A DNA stretch of 64,000 bases. It comes from Paenibacillus farraposensis (GTDB lineage Bacteria > Bacillota > Bacilli > Paenibacillales > Paenibacillaceae). The number at the start of each line of letters is the position of its first letter. Position 1 is the stretch's first letter. The translations under genes and the position numbers were made by a program. The DNA is taken from the NCBI RefSeq assembly GCF_020736845.1, contig NZ_JAFFQR010000105.1, forward strand, positions 62,001 through 126,000, given 5' to 3'. Of this stretch, positions 1 to 8,619 are shown piece after piece. The notes under the pieces were generated by a model, which was given only the letters and a program-made list of their open reading frames with translations, did no database searches and was not told the origin of the DNA.

Positions 1-508
1 CGGTATCCGTAATGATGATCAAATGCTGGGCTTTGACCAGATTGGCGACCAGTGCAGACAGCATATCGTTATCGCCGAATTTCAATTCGTCAATCGATAC
101 GGTGTCATTTTCGTTAAAAATCGGAATGATCTGCTGGCGCAGCAGCTCTTCGACGGTCATTCCGGCATTGTTCATCCGTTTGCGGCTTAAAAAGTCACTA
201 CGGGTCAGCAGAATCTGCGCACTCACCAGGCCAAAATCTTTAAAAGCCTGCTGATAGGCCTGCATGAGAAGAGCTTGGCCTACGGCCGCTGCCGCCTGCT
301 TTTCATGCAGCAGCTTGGGGCGAAACGGGTACCCGATTTCCCGGAACCCGGCGGCTACTGCGCCTGATGTGACCAGCAGCACTTCATGGCCTTTTGCACG
401 CAGCAAGCTGATTTCCCGGGCAAAAAAGGCGATTGCCTCCCGGTTCAAGCCACCTTCCACTCCAGTCAGGGAACTGCTTCCGATTTTAATGACGATACGT
501 GTTGACAA
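1..508 (-). CDS. proB: Glutamate 5-kinase, 5' part (ProB), cut by the window start
   Basis: Catalyses ATP-dependent phosphorylation of L-glutamate, the first step of proline synthesis, in the cytosol. The 169 visible codons hold the amino-acid-kinase opening (STRIVIKIGSSSLT), the LLVTSGAVAAG loop, the QILLTRSDF segment and the IFNENDTVSIDELKFGDND substrate-binding region, in the order expected for ProB. The C-terminal part, with any PUA domain, lies outside the window. I chose the TTG at 508-506 because AAGGAAG lies about 8 bases upstream; a GTG 9 bases further upstream overlaps that ribosome site and fits less well. A T-box leader precedes the gene, so expression should depend on tRNA charging, as is known for proBA in Bacillus. 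proA probably follows beyond the edge. Confidence 0.93.
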   Translation of the reverse strand, partial: MSTRIVIKIGSSSLTGVEGGLNREAIAFFAREISLLRAKGHEVLLVTSGAVAAGFREIGYPFRPKLLHEKQAAAAVGQALLMQAYQQAFKDFGLVSAQILLTRSDFLSRKRMNNAGMTVEELLRQQIIPIFNENDTVSIDELKFGDNDMLSALVANLVKAQHLIIITDT

Positions 509-547
509 GACGTCCACTTCCTTAATCTGTGCTCTTTTTGTAATACA

Positions 548-790
548 AAAAAAACTTCCATCCTTTGTATGCAAAGGACGAAAGTTTAGCTTCCGCGGTA
601 CCACCTTCATTGATGATTCATGATCATCCAACTTTAAACCTGTTAACGGTAGGGACCGCCTGATTGCGCAGGGCGCTCGGGGATAGGAATTGGGAGAGAA
701 TCCAGGTAAATTCTTGCAGCCTATCGGAATTTACTCTCTGAACAGGACGGGCCTCTCTTAATAGTCCCTTCAATGCGCTAAATGATATTG
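548..790 (-). ncRNA. T-box riboswitch leader of proB, with terminator
   Basis: Read on the minus strand, the leader carries the T-box core GGTGGTACCGCGG (about 594-606). A terminator follows directly (587-548): an A/C-rich arm, TCCTTTG-cat-ACAAAGGA and a T8 run. Upstream is a stem I-like region with repeated AGAGAG motifs and a GGCTGCAAGAA segment resembling the stem I apical loop. The T-box bulge reads TGGT, which would pair with an ACCA tRNA end. A CCT triplet (706-704) followed by G lies where the specifier would be expected and would decode proline. That assignment is tentative because I could not fold the whole leader. The expected action is antitermination by uncharged tRNA-Pro. Confidence 0.88.
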
Positions 791-850
791 GTTACAGAAT
801 ACCACGAAAGAGTCGAGTTTGGCAAAGAAGTTGTAGCTGGAAAATACGGC

Positions 851-2032
851 TTAACGGAACAGATTCAGCCTGCCGATCCGTTCAGCTGCTTCAAACAGCC
901 TGGCTTCCGAGCTTAGCAGCCCCGCCCGCACATATCCTTCGCCTTCGCTGCCGAAGCCGATCCCCGGAGCGACAGCTACCTTGGCCTCACGCAGCAGCAA
1001 ATCGGCAAAGGCGGCTGAAGTATAGCCGGGCGGCACAGGCAGCCAGCTAAAGAAGGAGCCCTTCGGGGGACTCGCCTTCCACCGATATGCTCAAGCGTAT
1101 CATAAAAAGCGTTGCGGCGCGACTCATAGCGAGCCACCAGCTCGTCTACGCAATCCTGTGGGGACGTCAAAGCTGCCGCCGCTGCCGACTGAATGCCGCC
1201 GAACAAGCTGACATAAATATAATCCTGCAACAGGTTAATCATAGAAATAATTTCGGCATTGCCAAGCGCAAAGCCGACGCGCCAGCCTGCCATATTATAG
1301 GTTTTGGACAGGGTATAGAACTCAATGCCCACGTCCTTGGCCCCCTCGGCCTGCAGGAAGCTGACCGGACGTTCGCCGTCGAAGCCGATTGCACCATAGG
1401 CAAAATCGCTGGCAACCACAATACCGTTGCGCTGTGCGAATTCGACCGTTTCCTGATAGAAGGAAAGCGGGGCCGTTGCCGAGGTCGGATTGTTCGGATA
1501 GTTAAGGAATATCAGCTTGGCACGGCGGCGGTCCTCTTCAGAGATGGCTTCGTAATCGGGTAGAAAACGGTTGTCTTCCTTCAATGGGAGAAAAGACATC
1601 TCCGCTTTAGCCAAGGCGACACCTGACCAGTAATCTGGATAGCCGGGGTCAGGCACAAGGCATACATCGCCAGGATTGAGCAGGATTTGCGGCAATTGCA
1701 CCAAACCTGTTTTTCCGCCAAACAAAAATGGCGACCTCGGTTTCCGGGTCAAGCGTCACCCCATAATCCGAGCGATAGCGCTGGATTACAGCTTCCTTGA
1801 GAAAGGCGTAGCCGCGAAACGGCGAATACTTATGATATAGCGGATTGTTCGCTGATTCCTGCAAAGCTTTTACAATATGAGGTGGGGTGGGTGTATCCGG
1901 ATTTCCTTGCCTGAGATTAATGACATCATGCCCTGCCGCAATTTCACGGTTTACTTGTTGTACAAGTGTGGCAAAAAATGGTGTAGGCAGCTGTTTCATC
2001 ACGTCAGCAGTGGGAATGGAAAAATGACTCAT
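851..2032 (-). pseudogene. mtnE: MtnE-like methionine-salvage aminotransferase, broken by two frameshifts
   Basis: The encoded protein resembles the PLP-dependent transaminase that converts 2-oxo-4-methylthiobutyrate to methionine (MtnE/YkrV, class I/II fold). Three frames tile one protein of about 393 residues: start to TEVAI (2032-1729), GGKTGLVQLP to LEHIG (about 1727-1083), and PKGSFFSWLPVPPGYTS to the TAA at 853-851. The first break is one surplus base in the A5 run at 1724-1728. The second is one missing base near 1079-1083. The indels compensate in length (1182 nt is divisible by 3). The PLP lysine motif YTLSKTYNMAGWRVG is intact in the middle frame. The gene is either a recent pseudogene or an intact gene with two sequencing errors. 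The divergent mtnU-like neighbour supports the family call. Confidence 0.85.
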
Positions 2033-2251
2033 GCATTCACACGACCTTTTGGAATCGTTAATTTAAGCTGTCTATGTAGCTTTTCAAGTTATGCTTATAC
2101 CGTTTTGAGGATAAATTTATCATGATTTTACCGAGTTGTATAGGAGGAATTGAATCTGTACGGTTGCATGTCGAAGCTTGGTCGGGCTATGATGGGAGAA
2201 AATGCCGGATCACAATCAACATAAACTTAGGGCCTATAGGGAGGATGAACG

Positions 2252-3073
2252 ATGTTGACGAATCACAAAGCACATCCGTTTAATGTTGCACTTGTACAGG
2301 CTCATATTGAACTGGGAAATCCAGCGGTAAATCGCAATCATATGCGCACTTTAATGGAGCAGGCAGTAACAGGCGCACAGAAGCCGGACCTGATTGTCCT
2401 GCCGGAAATGTGGAATACGGGCTATGCTTTGGATCATATTCAAGAGCTGGCGGACGAGGGAGGGGCTGAGACCCGGGCATGGATTGCGCCATTCGCCGCC
2501 ACTCATCAGGTGAACGTGGTCGCCGGGTCCATCGCAGAGAAAAAAAGCGATGGTCATGTGTACAACACGATGCTCGTTTTTGACCAGACCGGAGCCGAGG
2601 TTGCTTCCTACTCCAAAATCCATTTGTTTCGTCTTATGGAGGAGGAAAAATATTTGCACCCTGGTGGGGAAAAGGTGTTGTTCACGCTGGACGGCGGGAT
2701 TCAGGCCGGGGCCTCGATCTGCTACGATATCCGTTTTCCCGAGCTGGCCCGCAGTCTGGCCTTGTCCGGGGCCAATCTGCTGATTGTACCTGCGGAATGG
2801 CCTCATCCCCGGCTCCATCATTGGCGTACCCTGCTGACTGCGCGCGCCATTGAAAATCAAATGTATGTCATTGCCTGCAACCGGGTAGGCCGCAGCGGAG
2901 ATGCCGATTTCTTCGGACATTCGCTCATCATTGATCCGTGGGGGGAGATTATAGCCGAGGGCGGAGAACAGGAGGAAATTATCACGGGAGGGCTGGAGCC
3001 GGCCCTGGTACAGGATGTGCGCGGGCGTATCCCGGTGTTCGAGGATCGTCGCCCTTCTATGTATGACCGATAA
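2252..3073 (+). CDS. mtnU: Carbon-nitrogen hydrolase, MtnU/YkrU-like omega-amidase
   Basis: A 273-residue nitrilase-superfamily enzyme. The Glu-Lys-Cys triad is visible: Glu in LPEMWNTGY, Lys in YSKIHLFRLM, and the nucleophilic Cys in GASICYDIRFPE. Length and motifs fit omega-amidases that hydrolyse 2-oxoglutaramate, the waste product of glutamine-dependent MtnE transamination. Placement beside an mtnE-like gene matches the pairing in Bacillus methionine salvage, although here the two genes are divergent. The start is ATG 2252 with GGGAGGATG just upstream. No SAM-box riboswitch is seen in the 219-base divergent spacer. A generic C-N hydrolase of other specificity cannot be excluded, since mtnE itself appears broken. 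Confidence 0.82.
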   Translation: MLTNHKAHPFNVALVQAHIELGNPAVNRNHMRTLMEQAVTGAQKPDLIVLPEMWNTGYALDHIQELADEGGAETRAWIAPFAATHQVNVVAGSIAEKKSDGHVYNTMLVFDQTGAEVASYSKIHLFRLMEEEKYLHPGGEKVLFTLDGGIQAGASICYDIRFPELARSLALSGANLLIVPAEWPHPRLHHWRTLLTARAIENQMYVIACNRVGRSGDADFFGHSLIIDPWGEIIAEGGEQEEIITGGLEPALVQDVRGRIPVFEDRRPSMYDR

Positions 3074-3262
3074 ACGTCGTTCTGTTTAGCCGTCCTGTAT
3101 ATTTCCTCTCAGTTGCCCAGGCTGTAGCAGGGAAGTATTGTAGAGTATTATAGAGGCCATTTTTCCACCGCAAATCCATTCAATAGATAGGGGCGTAGCC
3201 CCGGGACCGCCTTCTTCTCTGGCTTTGGCCGGGGAGAAAAACGGTTCTTTTCGTGTTCACAG

Positions 3263-4180
3263 CTACTTTTGTGAAAGCTGCTTGACCGTTTCCCGGAAAG
3301 TTTCAATAAAAGCTTCGGCCGCTTTGGACAGATAACGTCCGTTACGGTACGCAATAGCCAGGGTGCGGCTGGGTGTCGGTTCGGCCAAGGGCAGTAAGGC
3401 CGGAACAAACTCGCTGCTGGCGGCCCGAGCGATAAAACGAGGAACGAGCGTGACCCCCATCCCTGTCGCTACGAGCGATTGCAGGGTTTCCATGTTGGTG
3501 CTCTCAAACACCACATGGGGCTCAAAGCCCGCCTGATGGCACAAATCCATCGTCAGCTTGCGAAAGCCTTGCCCTTTTTTCAAGACGACAAAAGGCTCGT
3601 CTTTCAGCTCTTCCATACGTACTGGCTGGGGCTGGCCACCGTTTTTACGCAGGGCCAAGGGATGACCCGGGGGAACAGCGAGATCAATCCATTCTTCACC
3701 GATCGGCACATAGGAAAGCGAAGGTTCGACCAATGGAAGGGACAACAGACTGAGATCGGTATCTCCACTGGCGGTTTTTTTCTCCAGATTCATGGAAGAA
3801 TCCTCGACCAGCACGATTTCAATGTCTGGATGCGCCTTCTTGAATTCAGGCAATACGTGCGGCAGTAAATGCGAGCCTGTAATCGGCATACTGCCAACGA
3901 CGACCTTCCCTTTGCGGAGCTGGGAAATATCGTCCATTTCCTGGCGAAGCTGCTCGACTGCATCGACGATTTTTTTGGCCTTTTCCACAAAGCTTGCACC
4001 TGCATGCGTTAATTCTACGGTGCTGGTATTGCGTTGAAACAACAGAACACCGAGCTCTTTTTCCAATTTGGATAATTGCTGGCTCAGCGAAGGCTGGGCA
4101 ATGTGCAGCTTTTCTGCCGCGCGTGAAAAGTTTTTTTCCGCTGCAATTTGCAGGGCATACTGAAGCTGTCTGAATTCCAT
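3263..4180 (-). CDS. LysR-family transcriptional regulator
   Basis: A 305-residue LysR protein with full family length. The N-terminal winged helix (FRQLQYALQIAAEKNFSRAA, then PSLSQQLSKLEKELG) occupies about residues 3-60. A linker helix follows, then a periplasmic-binding-like effector domain from about residue 92 (VVVGSMPITGSHLLP) to the C-terminus. The effector is not predictable from sequence. The start is ATG 4180. The adjacent upstream region (4181-4728) holds only a phosphatase fragment and the hydE promoter, so the regulator has no obvious divergent target left. About 190 bases between mtnU and this gene hold a small GGGGC-GCCCC hairpin but no clear terminator. Confidence 0.9.
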   Translation of the reverse strand: MEFRQLQYALQIAAEKNFSRAAEKLHIAQPSLSQQLSKLEKELGVLLFQRNTSTVELTHAGASFVEKAKKIVDAVEQLRQEMDDISQLRKGKVVVGSMPITGSHLLPHVLPEFKKAHPDIEIVLVEDSSMNLEKKTASGDTDLSLLSLPLVEPSLSYVPIGEEWIDLAVPPGHPLALRKNGGQPQPVRMEELKDEPFVVLKKGQGFRKLTMDLCHQAGFEPHVVFESTNMETLQSLVATGMGVTLVPRFIARAASSEFVPALLPLAEPTPSRTLAIAYRNGRYLSKAAEAFIETFRETVKQLSQK

Positions 4181-4257
4181 CGATTTTGACCCCTTATCTT
4201 ATAAGCTTTACCTATTACGTCATAGATCGATTATACATTATTCGAATCAAATTCCCA

Positions 4258-4428
4258 ATCCCTAGCCTGGCAGAAATGACAACCCAAGCCATTGGTGTAT
4301 TGTTCAAAAACGAAAAAGGTTTCTTTCTGATGGTGGAAGGCAGTAAAGTGGACTGGGCAGCACATGCAAACGATCCAACGGGTATTAATAGCGACGTGCT
4401 TTCGTTTGACGATGCAGTGAAGGGTTGC
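4258..4428 (+). pseudogene. Internal fragment of an alkaline phosphatase
   Basis: About 57 codons in one frame read PSLAEMTTQAIGVLF, then KGFFLMVEGSKVDWAAHAND, then a segment ending FDDAVK. This is the conserved block of PhoA-type alkaline phosphatases containing the metal-binding Glu and His region (MVEGSxxDWAxHxND). The N-terminal catalytic half and the C-terminal end are both missing, and the upstream in-frame sequence (4186-4257) does not look like phosphatase. It is therefore a remnant of a deleted gene. A short open frame with ATG 4186 covers it but has no convincing ribosome site. Confidence 0.75.
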
Positions 4429-4476
4429 TATGGACGCGGTTGATTTGATCCAATAAAATAAACAGAACGATCCACA

Positions 4477-4515
4477 AGCTGTTTCTTCCCTAAAAGGAGG
4501 AGACAGCTTTTTTGG
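4477..4515 (+). terminator. Rho-independent terminator after the phosphatase remnant
   Basis: AAGCTGT and ACAGCTT arms flank a TTCC/GGAGG-rich centre and are followed by TTTTTT. It probably terminated the lost phosphatase gene and now insulates the hydE promoter. Confidence 0.7.
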
Positions 4516-4603
4516 CCTCTTTTTGTGTTACTTGCCTGTGCAGCGTTAATTATGTATTTTTTGAGGCAGAGGGTAGAGCTGGAATGTGGAAAATGAGATA
4601 TTT

Positions 4604-4653
4604 TGTGAAACAAATCACGTTATATCTCCACTGATGTTGCTAAAATTATACAT
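4604..4653 (+). promoter_or_regulatory. Fnr-type box and promoter of hydE-hydG
   Basis: TGTGAAACAAATCACG at 4604-4619 matches the Fnr/Crp consensus TGTGA-N6-TCACA in 9 of 10 defined positions. TAAAAT at 4641-4646 is a good -10 element with no matching -35, giving an inferred start near 4653. The box centre (4611.5) then lies at -41.5, the standard class II activator position. This predicts anaerobic activation of hydE and hydG. The same geometry occurs at the other end of the module (15667-15716). Confidence 0.75.
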
Positions 4654-4728
4654 GTACGGTACAACCTGCTGACGAAGTGAAGTCCAGATGGACGAGGGAA
4701 GAAGGGATGAGTCACGGACGAATTATTA

Positions 4729-5787
4729 TTGCGTCTGGCTGACGGCAAGGCATGGACGCATACGGAAATGACGGCGCTGCTGGCGCGTCTGGATGAAGAG
4801 CCGATGCTGCGGACTCAATTACGCAAGCTGGCCGCCCGCACTAAAATGGAGCGTTACGGCAAGGGTGTTTTTTTACGGGGATTAATTGAATTTTCCAGTA
4901 TATGTCGACAGGACTGTATGTACTGTGGCCTGCGTGCTTCCAACAAACATGCAGACCGCTACCGTTTGAGACCGGAAGAAATTCTGGCCTGCTGCGCGGA
5001 AGGATATGAACTGGGCTATCGAACTTTTGTGCTACAAAGCGGTGAGGACGTCTGGTTTACGACAGCCCGGCTGTCGAAACTGATTCGGGAAATTAAAAGC
5101 CGTTTTGCGGATGTGGCGGTGACACTGTCCATTGGCGAACGGGATGATGAAACGTATGAGCGGTTATTCGAGGCGGGAGCAGACCGGTTTTTGCTGCGTC
5201 ATGAGACAGCTTCCCCTCGTTTGTACGCCAAGCTGCATCCGACAATGACGATAGAAAGCAGGCGCAGTCGTCTGCTGGCACTGCAGCGAATCGGCTTCCA
5301 GATTGGGGCCGGATGTATGGTTGGGCTGCCGGGACAGACCAACAGCGAGCTGGCAGACGATCTGGTTTATCTGCACAGCCTGAACCCGGATATGATCGGC
5401 ATTGGCCCTTTTTTACCACATAGCAACACGCCGCTCAGAGATGCCACTCAGGGAAGCATGGAAAAGGCGCTGGATATGATTTCATTGTCCCGCCTGGTCG
5501 CTCCGGATGCACTTATTCCGGCGTCTACGGCGATGGGGACCATTCACCCTCAAGGCAGGGAAAAGGCGCTTCAGGCCGGGGCGAATGTGGTGATGCCCAA
5601 TTTATCCCCGCTGGCGGTAAGGCCCAAGTATGCGATTTACGAAAATAAAATATGCCTGGGTGATGAGTCTGCCCAATGCCGTCATTGCCTGGAGCTACGC
5701 ATTCGAGGAGCAGGGTTTGAGGTGGATATGGGCCGGGGAGACAGCTTGAGGGTTCAGCGACAGTTCATGAGACAGGAAACTTTGTAA
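4729..5787 (+). CDS. hydE: [FeFe]-hydrogenase maturase HydE (radical SAM)
   Basis: A cytosolic radical SAM enzyme that acts with HydG and HydF to build the diiron subcluster of the H-cluster. The cluster motif CRQDCMYCGL (CxxxCxxC) is near residue 60 in a BioB-like barrel; SGEDVWF, GLPGQT and AMGTIHPQGREKA match the HydE family. It is 352 residues from TTG 4729. The start is uncertain: in-frame codons run upstream as VTDELLL to a TGA at 4708, while an ATG at 4707 with good upstream GAAGAAGGG is one base out of frame and would end after 11 codons. Either TTG 4729 is used with a poor ribosome site, or one surplus base near 4710 hides the true ATG. hydG follows after 50 bases. Confidence 0.92.
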   Translation: MRLADGKAWTHTEMTALLARLDEEPMLRTQLRKLAARTKMERYGKGVFLRGLIEFSSICRQDCMYCGLRASNKHADRYRLRPEEILACCAEGYELGYRTFVLQSGEDVWFTTARLSKLIREIKSRFADVAVTLSIGERDDETYERLFEAGADRFLLRHETASPRLYAKLHPTMTIESRRSRLLALQRIGFQIGAGCMVGLPGQTNSELADDLVYLHSLNPDMIGIGPFLPHSNTPLRDATQGSMEKALDMISLSRLVAPDALIPASTAMGTIHPQGREKALQAGANVVMPNLSPLAVRPKYAIYENKICLGDESAQCRHCLELRIRGAGFEVDMGRGDSLRVQRQFMRQETL

Positions 5788-5837
5788 GACGAATGACGGA
5801 AACATTGCAGTAACCATAAAAAAGGAGATGGGTATAC

Positions 5838-7250
5838 GTGAGTGGAGTACGGGAGAAACTGTCGGCGGATTTTATTAATGAAGCAGAGATTATGGCGGCC
5901 GTGGAGCAGGGGAAGCAAGAGGCACAGGATCGAAAGCGAATATTGGAAATTTTGGAAAAAGGCAGAGCCTGCCGGGGGCTGAATGCAAGTGAAGCGGCGG
6001 CTCTTTTGCATGTAGATGATCCCGAGCTGCTGGAAGAGATGTTCAGATCATCACGAGCGGTTAAAGAGCAGATTTACGGCAATCGGATTGTGCTGTTCGC
6101 TCCTTTATATGTAAGCAACTACTGCGTTAATAACTGCGAATACTGTGGCTACAAGCATACGAATGACAGCTTTACCCGCAGCCGCCTGACACCGGAGGAA
6201 CTGGCCGAGGAGGTTCGGGTGCTGCAGGAAATGGGGCACAAACGGCTTGCACTGGAAGCAGGGGAGGACCCGGCCCATTGTTCTATTGATTATATCGTCG
6301 ATTGTCTCCGTCAGATCTACGATATAAAGGTGGACAACGGGAGCATCCGGCGGGTTAATGTTAATATTGCCGCAACGACGGAGGAGGATTACCGCAAGCT
6401 TGTGGAGGTCGGGATCGGTACGTATATTTTATTCCAGGAAACGTATCATCGTGAAAGCTATCGCAAATATCATCTGCAAGGACCCAAACGGGACTATGAT
6501 TGGCATACCACTGCCATGGACCGGGCCATGCGCGCAGGCATAGATGATGTGGGGATCGGTGTGTTGTACGGTTTGTACGATTTCCGCTATGAAACCATCG
6601 CGATGCTCAAGCATGCTGAGCACCTGGAGGAAGTGTTTGGCTGCGGCCCGCACACGGTATCGGTTCCGCGGCTACGTCCGGCTGAAAATGTGGACCCGGA
6701 ATGCTATCCGTATTTGGTGAGTGACGAGGATTTTATGAAAATTGTGGCGGTTCTTCGGCTGGCTGTACCTTATGCGGGAATGATCCTGTCTACACGCGAG
6801 GAGTCGGAATTCAGGGACCGGGTCATTGGTTTGGGTGTATCCCAAATCAGTGCTGGTTCCGCTACCGGTGTTGGGGCATATGCAAGACAAGAGACGAATG
6901 ACAAGCCGCAGTTTGAGGTCGGGGATCATCGTTCTCCGGTCGAAATTATTAAAAGTCTGTGTCGCGGCGGATATATGCCGAGCTACTGTACAGCCTGCTA
7001 CCGTGAGGGAAGAACCGGAGATCGCTTTATGGAGCTTGCCAAATCCGGGCAGATTCACAATGTGTGCCAGCCGAATTCGCTGCTGACCTTTCAGGAATAT
7101 CTGCTGGATTATGGGGACGAGGAAGCGCGTGAGCTGGGAGCAGCTGCGCTGCGGGAGAATCTGGAGCGTATACCGCGTGAATCGACGCGCCGTTTGACAC
7201 TTGACAGGCTGGAACGGCTGGAAGCGGGCGAGCGGGATTTGTATTTTTAG
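5838..7250 (+). CDS. hydG: [FeFe]-hydrogenase maturase HydG (radical SAM tyrosine lyase)
   Basis: Cleaves tyrosine to p-cresol and supplies the CO and CN ligands of the H-cluster as an Fe(CO)2(CN) synthon. At 470 residues it has full family length. The radical SAM motif CVNNCEYCGYKH is near residue 95, and the C-terminal auxiliary-cluster motif YCTACYREGRTG followed by CQPNS is intact. ThiH-like segments such as EAGEDPAH and ETYHRESY also fit. The start is GTG 5838 behind AAAGGAGATGG. It lies 50 bases after hydE under the same Fnr-box promoter, and a strong hairpin follows. Confidence 0.97.
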   Translation: MSGVREKLSADFINEAEIMAAVEQGKQEAQDRKRILEILEKGRACRGLNASEAAALLHVDDPELLEEMFRSSRAVKEQIYGNRIVLFAPLYVSNYCVNNCEYCGYKHTNDSFTRSRLTPEELAEEVRVLQEMGHKRLALEAGEDPAHCSIDYIVDCLRQIYDIKVDNGSIRRVNVNIAATTEEDYRKLVEVGIGTYILFQETYHRESYRKYHLQGPKRDYDWHTTAMDRAMRAGIDDVGIGVLYGLYDFRYETIAMLKHAEHLEEVFGCGPHTVSVPRLRPAENVDPECYPYLVSDEDFMKIVAVLRLAVPYAGMILSTREESEFRDRVIGLGVSQISAGSATGVGAYARQETNDKPQFEVGDHRSPVEIIKSLCRGGYMPSYCTACYREGRTGDRFMELAKSGQIHNVCQPNSLLTFQEYLLDYGDEEARELGAAALRENLERIPRESTRRLTLDRLERLEAGERDLYF

Positions 7251-7286
7251 CAATTTCATTATAATTGAAATAATAGGACGGAAAGC

Positions 7287-7325
7287 AAGAAGCAGCCGCG
7301 TTGGGCGCCAACGCGGCTGCTTTAT
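7287..7325. terminator. Bidirectional terminator between hydG and hydF
   Basis: AGCAGCCGCGTTGG-cgc-CAACGCGGCTGCT forms a near-perfect GC-rich hairpin in the 115 bases between the convergent hydG and hydF. T-rich sequence follows on the plus side (TTTATG). It serves both transcripts. Confidence 0.8.
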
Positions 7326-7365
7326 GTGTATATAGGGAAATGAGAAAACATTATTTCAGGACTTT

Positions 7366-8619
7366 TCAAGTATAGCAGCTAGCACCAGTGGCCTGCTCCC
7401 ATGCCAGCATAGCGGATGGAAAGCATTCAATGGCACGTGGGAAGACCCCCTGTACATAAGCAATAAAAACGCCATAGTTCACAATAGGTACCCCTGCGGC
7501 TTTCGCTTCCGAGAGCCGATGAAGCATCGTACGCCGATTGAGCATGCAGGCTCCACAATGAATAACCAAAGCATATTCGCTCAGATCGTCAGGAAAGCTG
7601 GGACCGGATGCATGCTCGATGATGAGGCGTTTACCTATCGTTTGACGGAGCCAGCGGGGAATTTTTACACGGCCGATATCATCCGACTGGCACTGATGCG
7701 TACAGGCCTCGGCAATGAGTACCCGGTCTCCGTCCTTGAGATGCTCAATGGCTCTTGCTCCTCGCACCAGTTCGTCAAGATCACCTTTATGTCGGGCGAA
7801 CAGGATGGAAAAGGAGGTAAGCGGCACATCTTTAGGTGTATCTGCCGCTACTTTCATAAAAACCTGCGAATCGGTAATGATCAAACGAGGCTTCTGTCCC
7901 AATCGTTCCAATGTTAACCGTAATTCATGCTCTTTGGTTACGACTGCGATGGCGTCACTCTCCAGCGTATCGCGGATCGTTTGCTGCTGCGGGAGGATCA
8001 ATCGTCCCTTCGGGGCAGCTTTGTCGATGGGAACGACCAATACGACAACATCTCCAGGTGACAGCAGATCACCGACAATGCGGAAACGATCCTCATTTTG
8101 GGGGAGGGTACCGGTGATGGCCTTTTTCAGCTCCGTATCTCCCCAAAGCATGGAAGCGCTAAAAGGAATCAGGGTGAGATCCAGCTTAGCCTCCAGCGCT
8201 ATGATCATTTGATCAGATTCACTCAGGGTATCTACTTTGTTTAATACCCCGATGACGGGAATCTTTTTGGTGCGGAGCTTGTCGAGCAGTTCAAGCTCGA
8301 AGGAACTGACTCCAGCCGTGGCGTCGACAACCAGCAGAGCCAAATCCGTACTGTTCAGTATTTGTAGCGTTTTGTCACGTCGCAGCGCCCCGATCTCACC
8401 TTCATCGTCCAGTCCGGCGGTATCCACCAGAACAATAGGTCCCGCAGGGAGCAGCTCCATCGGCTTAAAAACCGGGTCCGTGGTTGTTCCCCCTATAGGA
8501 GATACCACGGCTACGGACTGGCCGGTCAGGGCGTTCAAAATGCTGGACTTGCCTGCGTTGCGGCGGCCGAGCAGGACGATATGCGGCCGGTTGCTGCGAG
8601 GGGTATCATTCATTCCCAT
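7366..8619 (-). CDS. hydF: [FeFe]-hydrogenase maturation GTPase HydF
   Basis: Scaffold and carrier that assembles the diiron subcluster and delivers it to HydA. In 417 residues the order is a GTPase domain (P-loop GRRNAGKSS near residue 18, DTAGLDD, NKVD), a dimerisation domain, and a C-terminal cluster domain with the HydF signature CTH, then HCGAC near residue 355. It is the last gene of the leftward operon; its ATG overlaps the end of aspA by 14 bases, implying translational coupling. All three maturases are therefore present, split over two convergent transcripts with matching Fnr-type promoters. Confidence 0.97.
   Translation of the reverse strand: MGMNDTPRSNRPHIVLLGRRNAGKSSILNALTGQSVAVVSPIGGTTTDPVFKPMELLPAGPIVLVDTAGLDDEGEIGALRRDKTLQILNSTDLALLVVDATAGVSSFELELLDKLRTKKIPVIGVLNKVDTLSESDQMIIALEAKLDLTLIPFSASMLWGDTELKKAITGTLPQNEDRFRIVGDLLSPGDVVVLVVPIDKAAPKGRLILPQQQTIRDTLESDAIAVVTKEHELRLTLERLGQKPRLIITDSQVFMKVAADTPKDVPLTSFSILFARHKGDLDELVRGARAIEHLKDGDRVLIAEACTHQCQSDDIGRVKIPRWLRQTIGKRLIIEHASGPSFPDDLSEYALVIHCGACMLNRRTMLHRLSEAKAAGVPIVNYGVFIAYVQGVFPRAIECFPSAMLAWEQATGASCYT

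Noticed and set aside
12-623. Forward-strand frames at the window start
   Set aside because: They are antisense shadows of proB and its T-box leader, without ribosome sites or family motifs.
3186-3201. GGGGC-GTA-GCCCC hairpin between mtnU and the LysR gene as a terminator
   Set aside because: No T-run on either side and a short stem.
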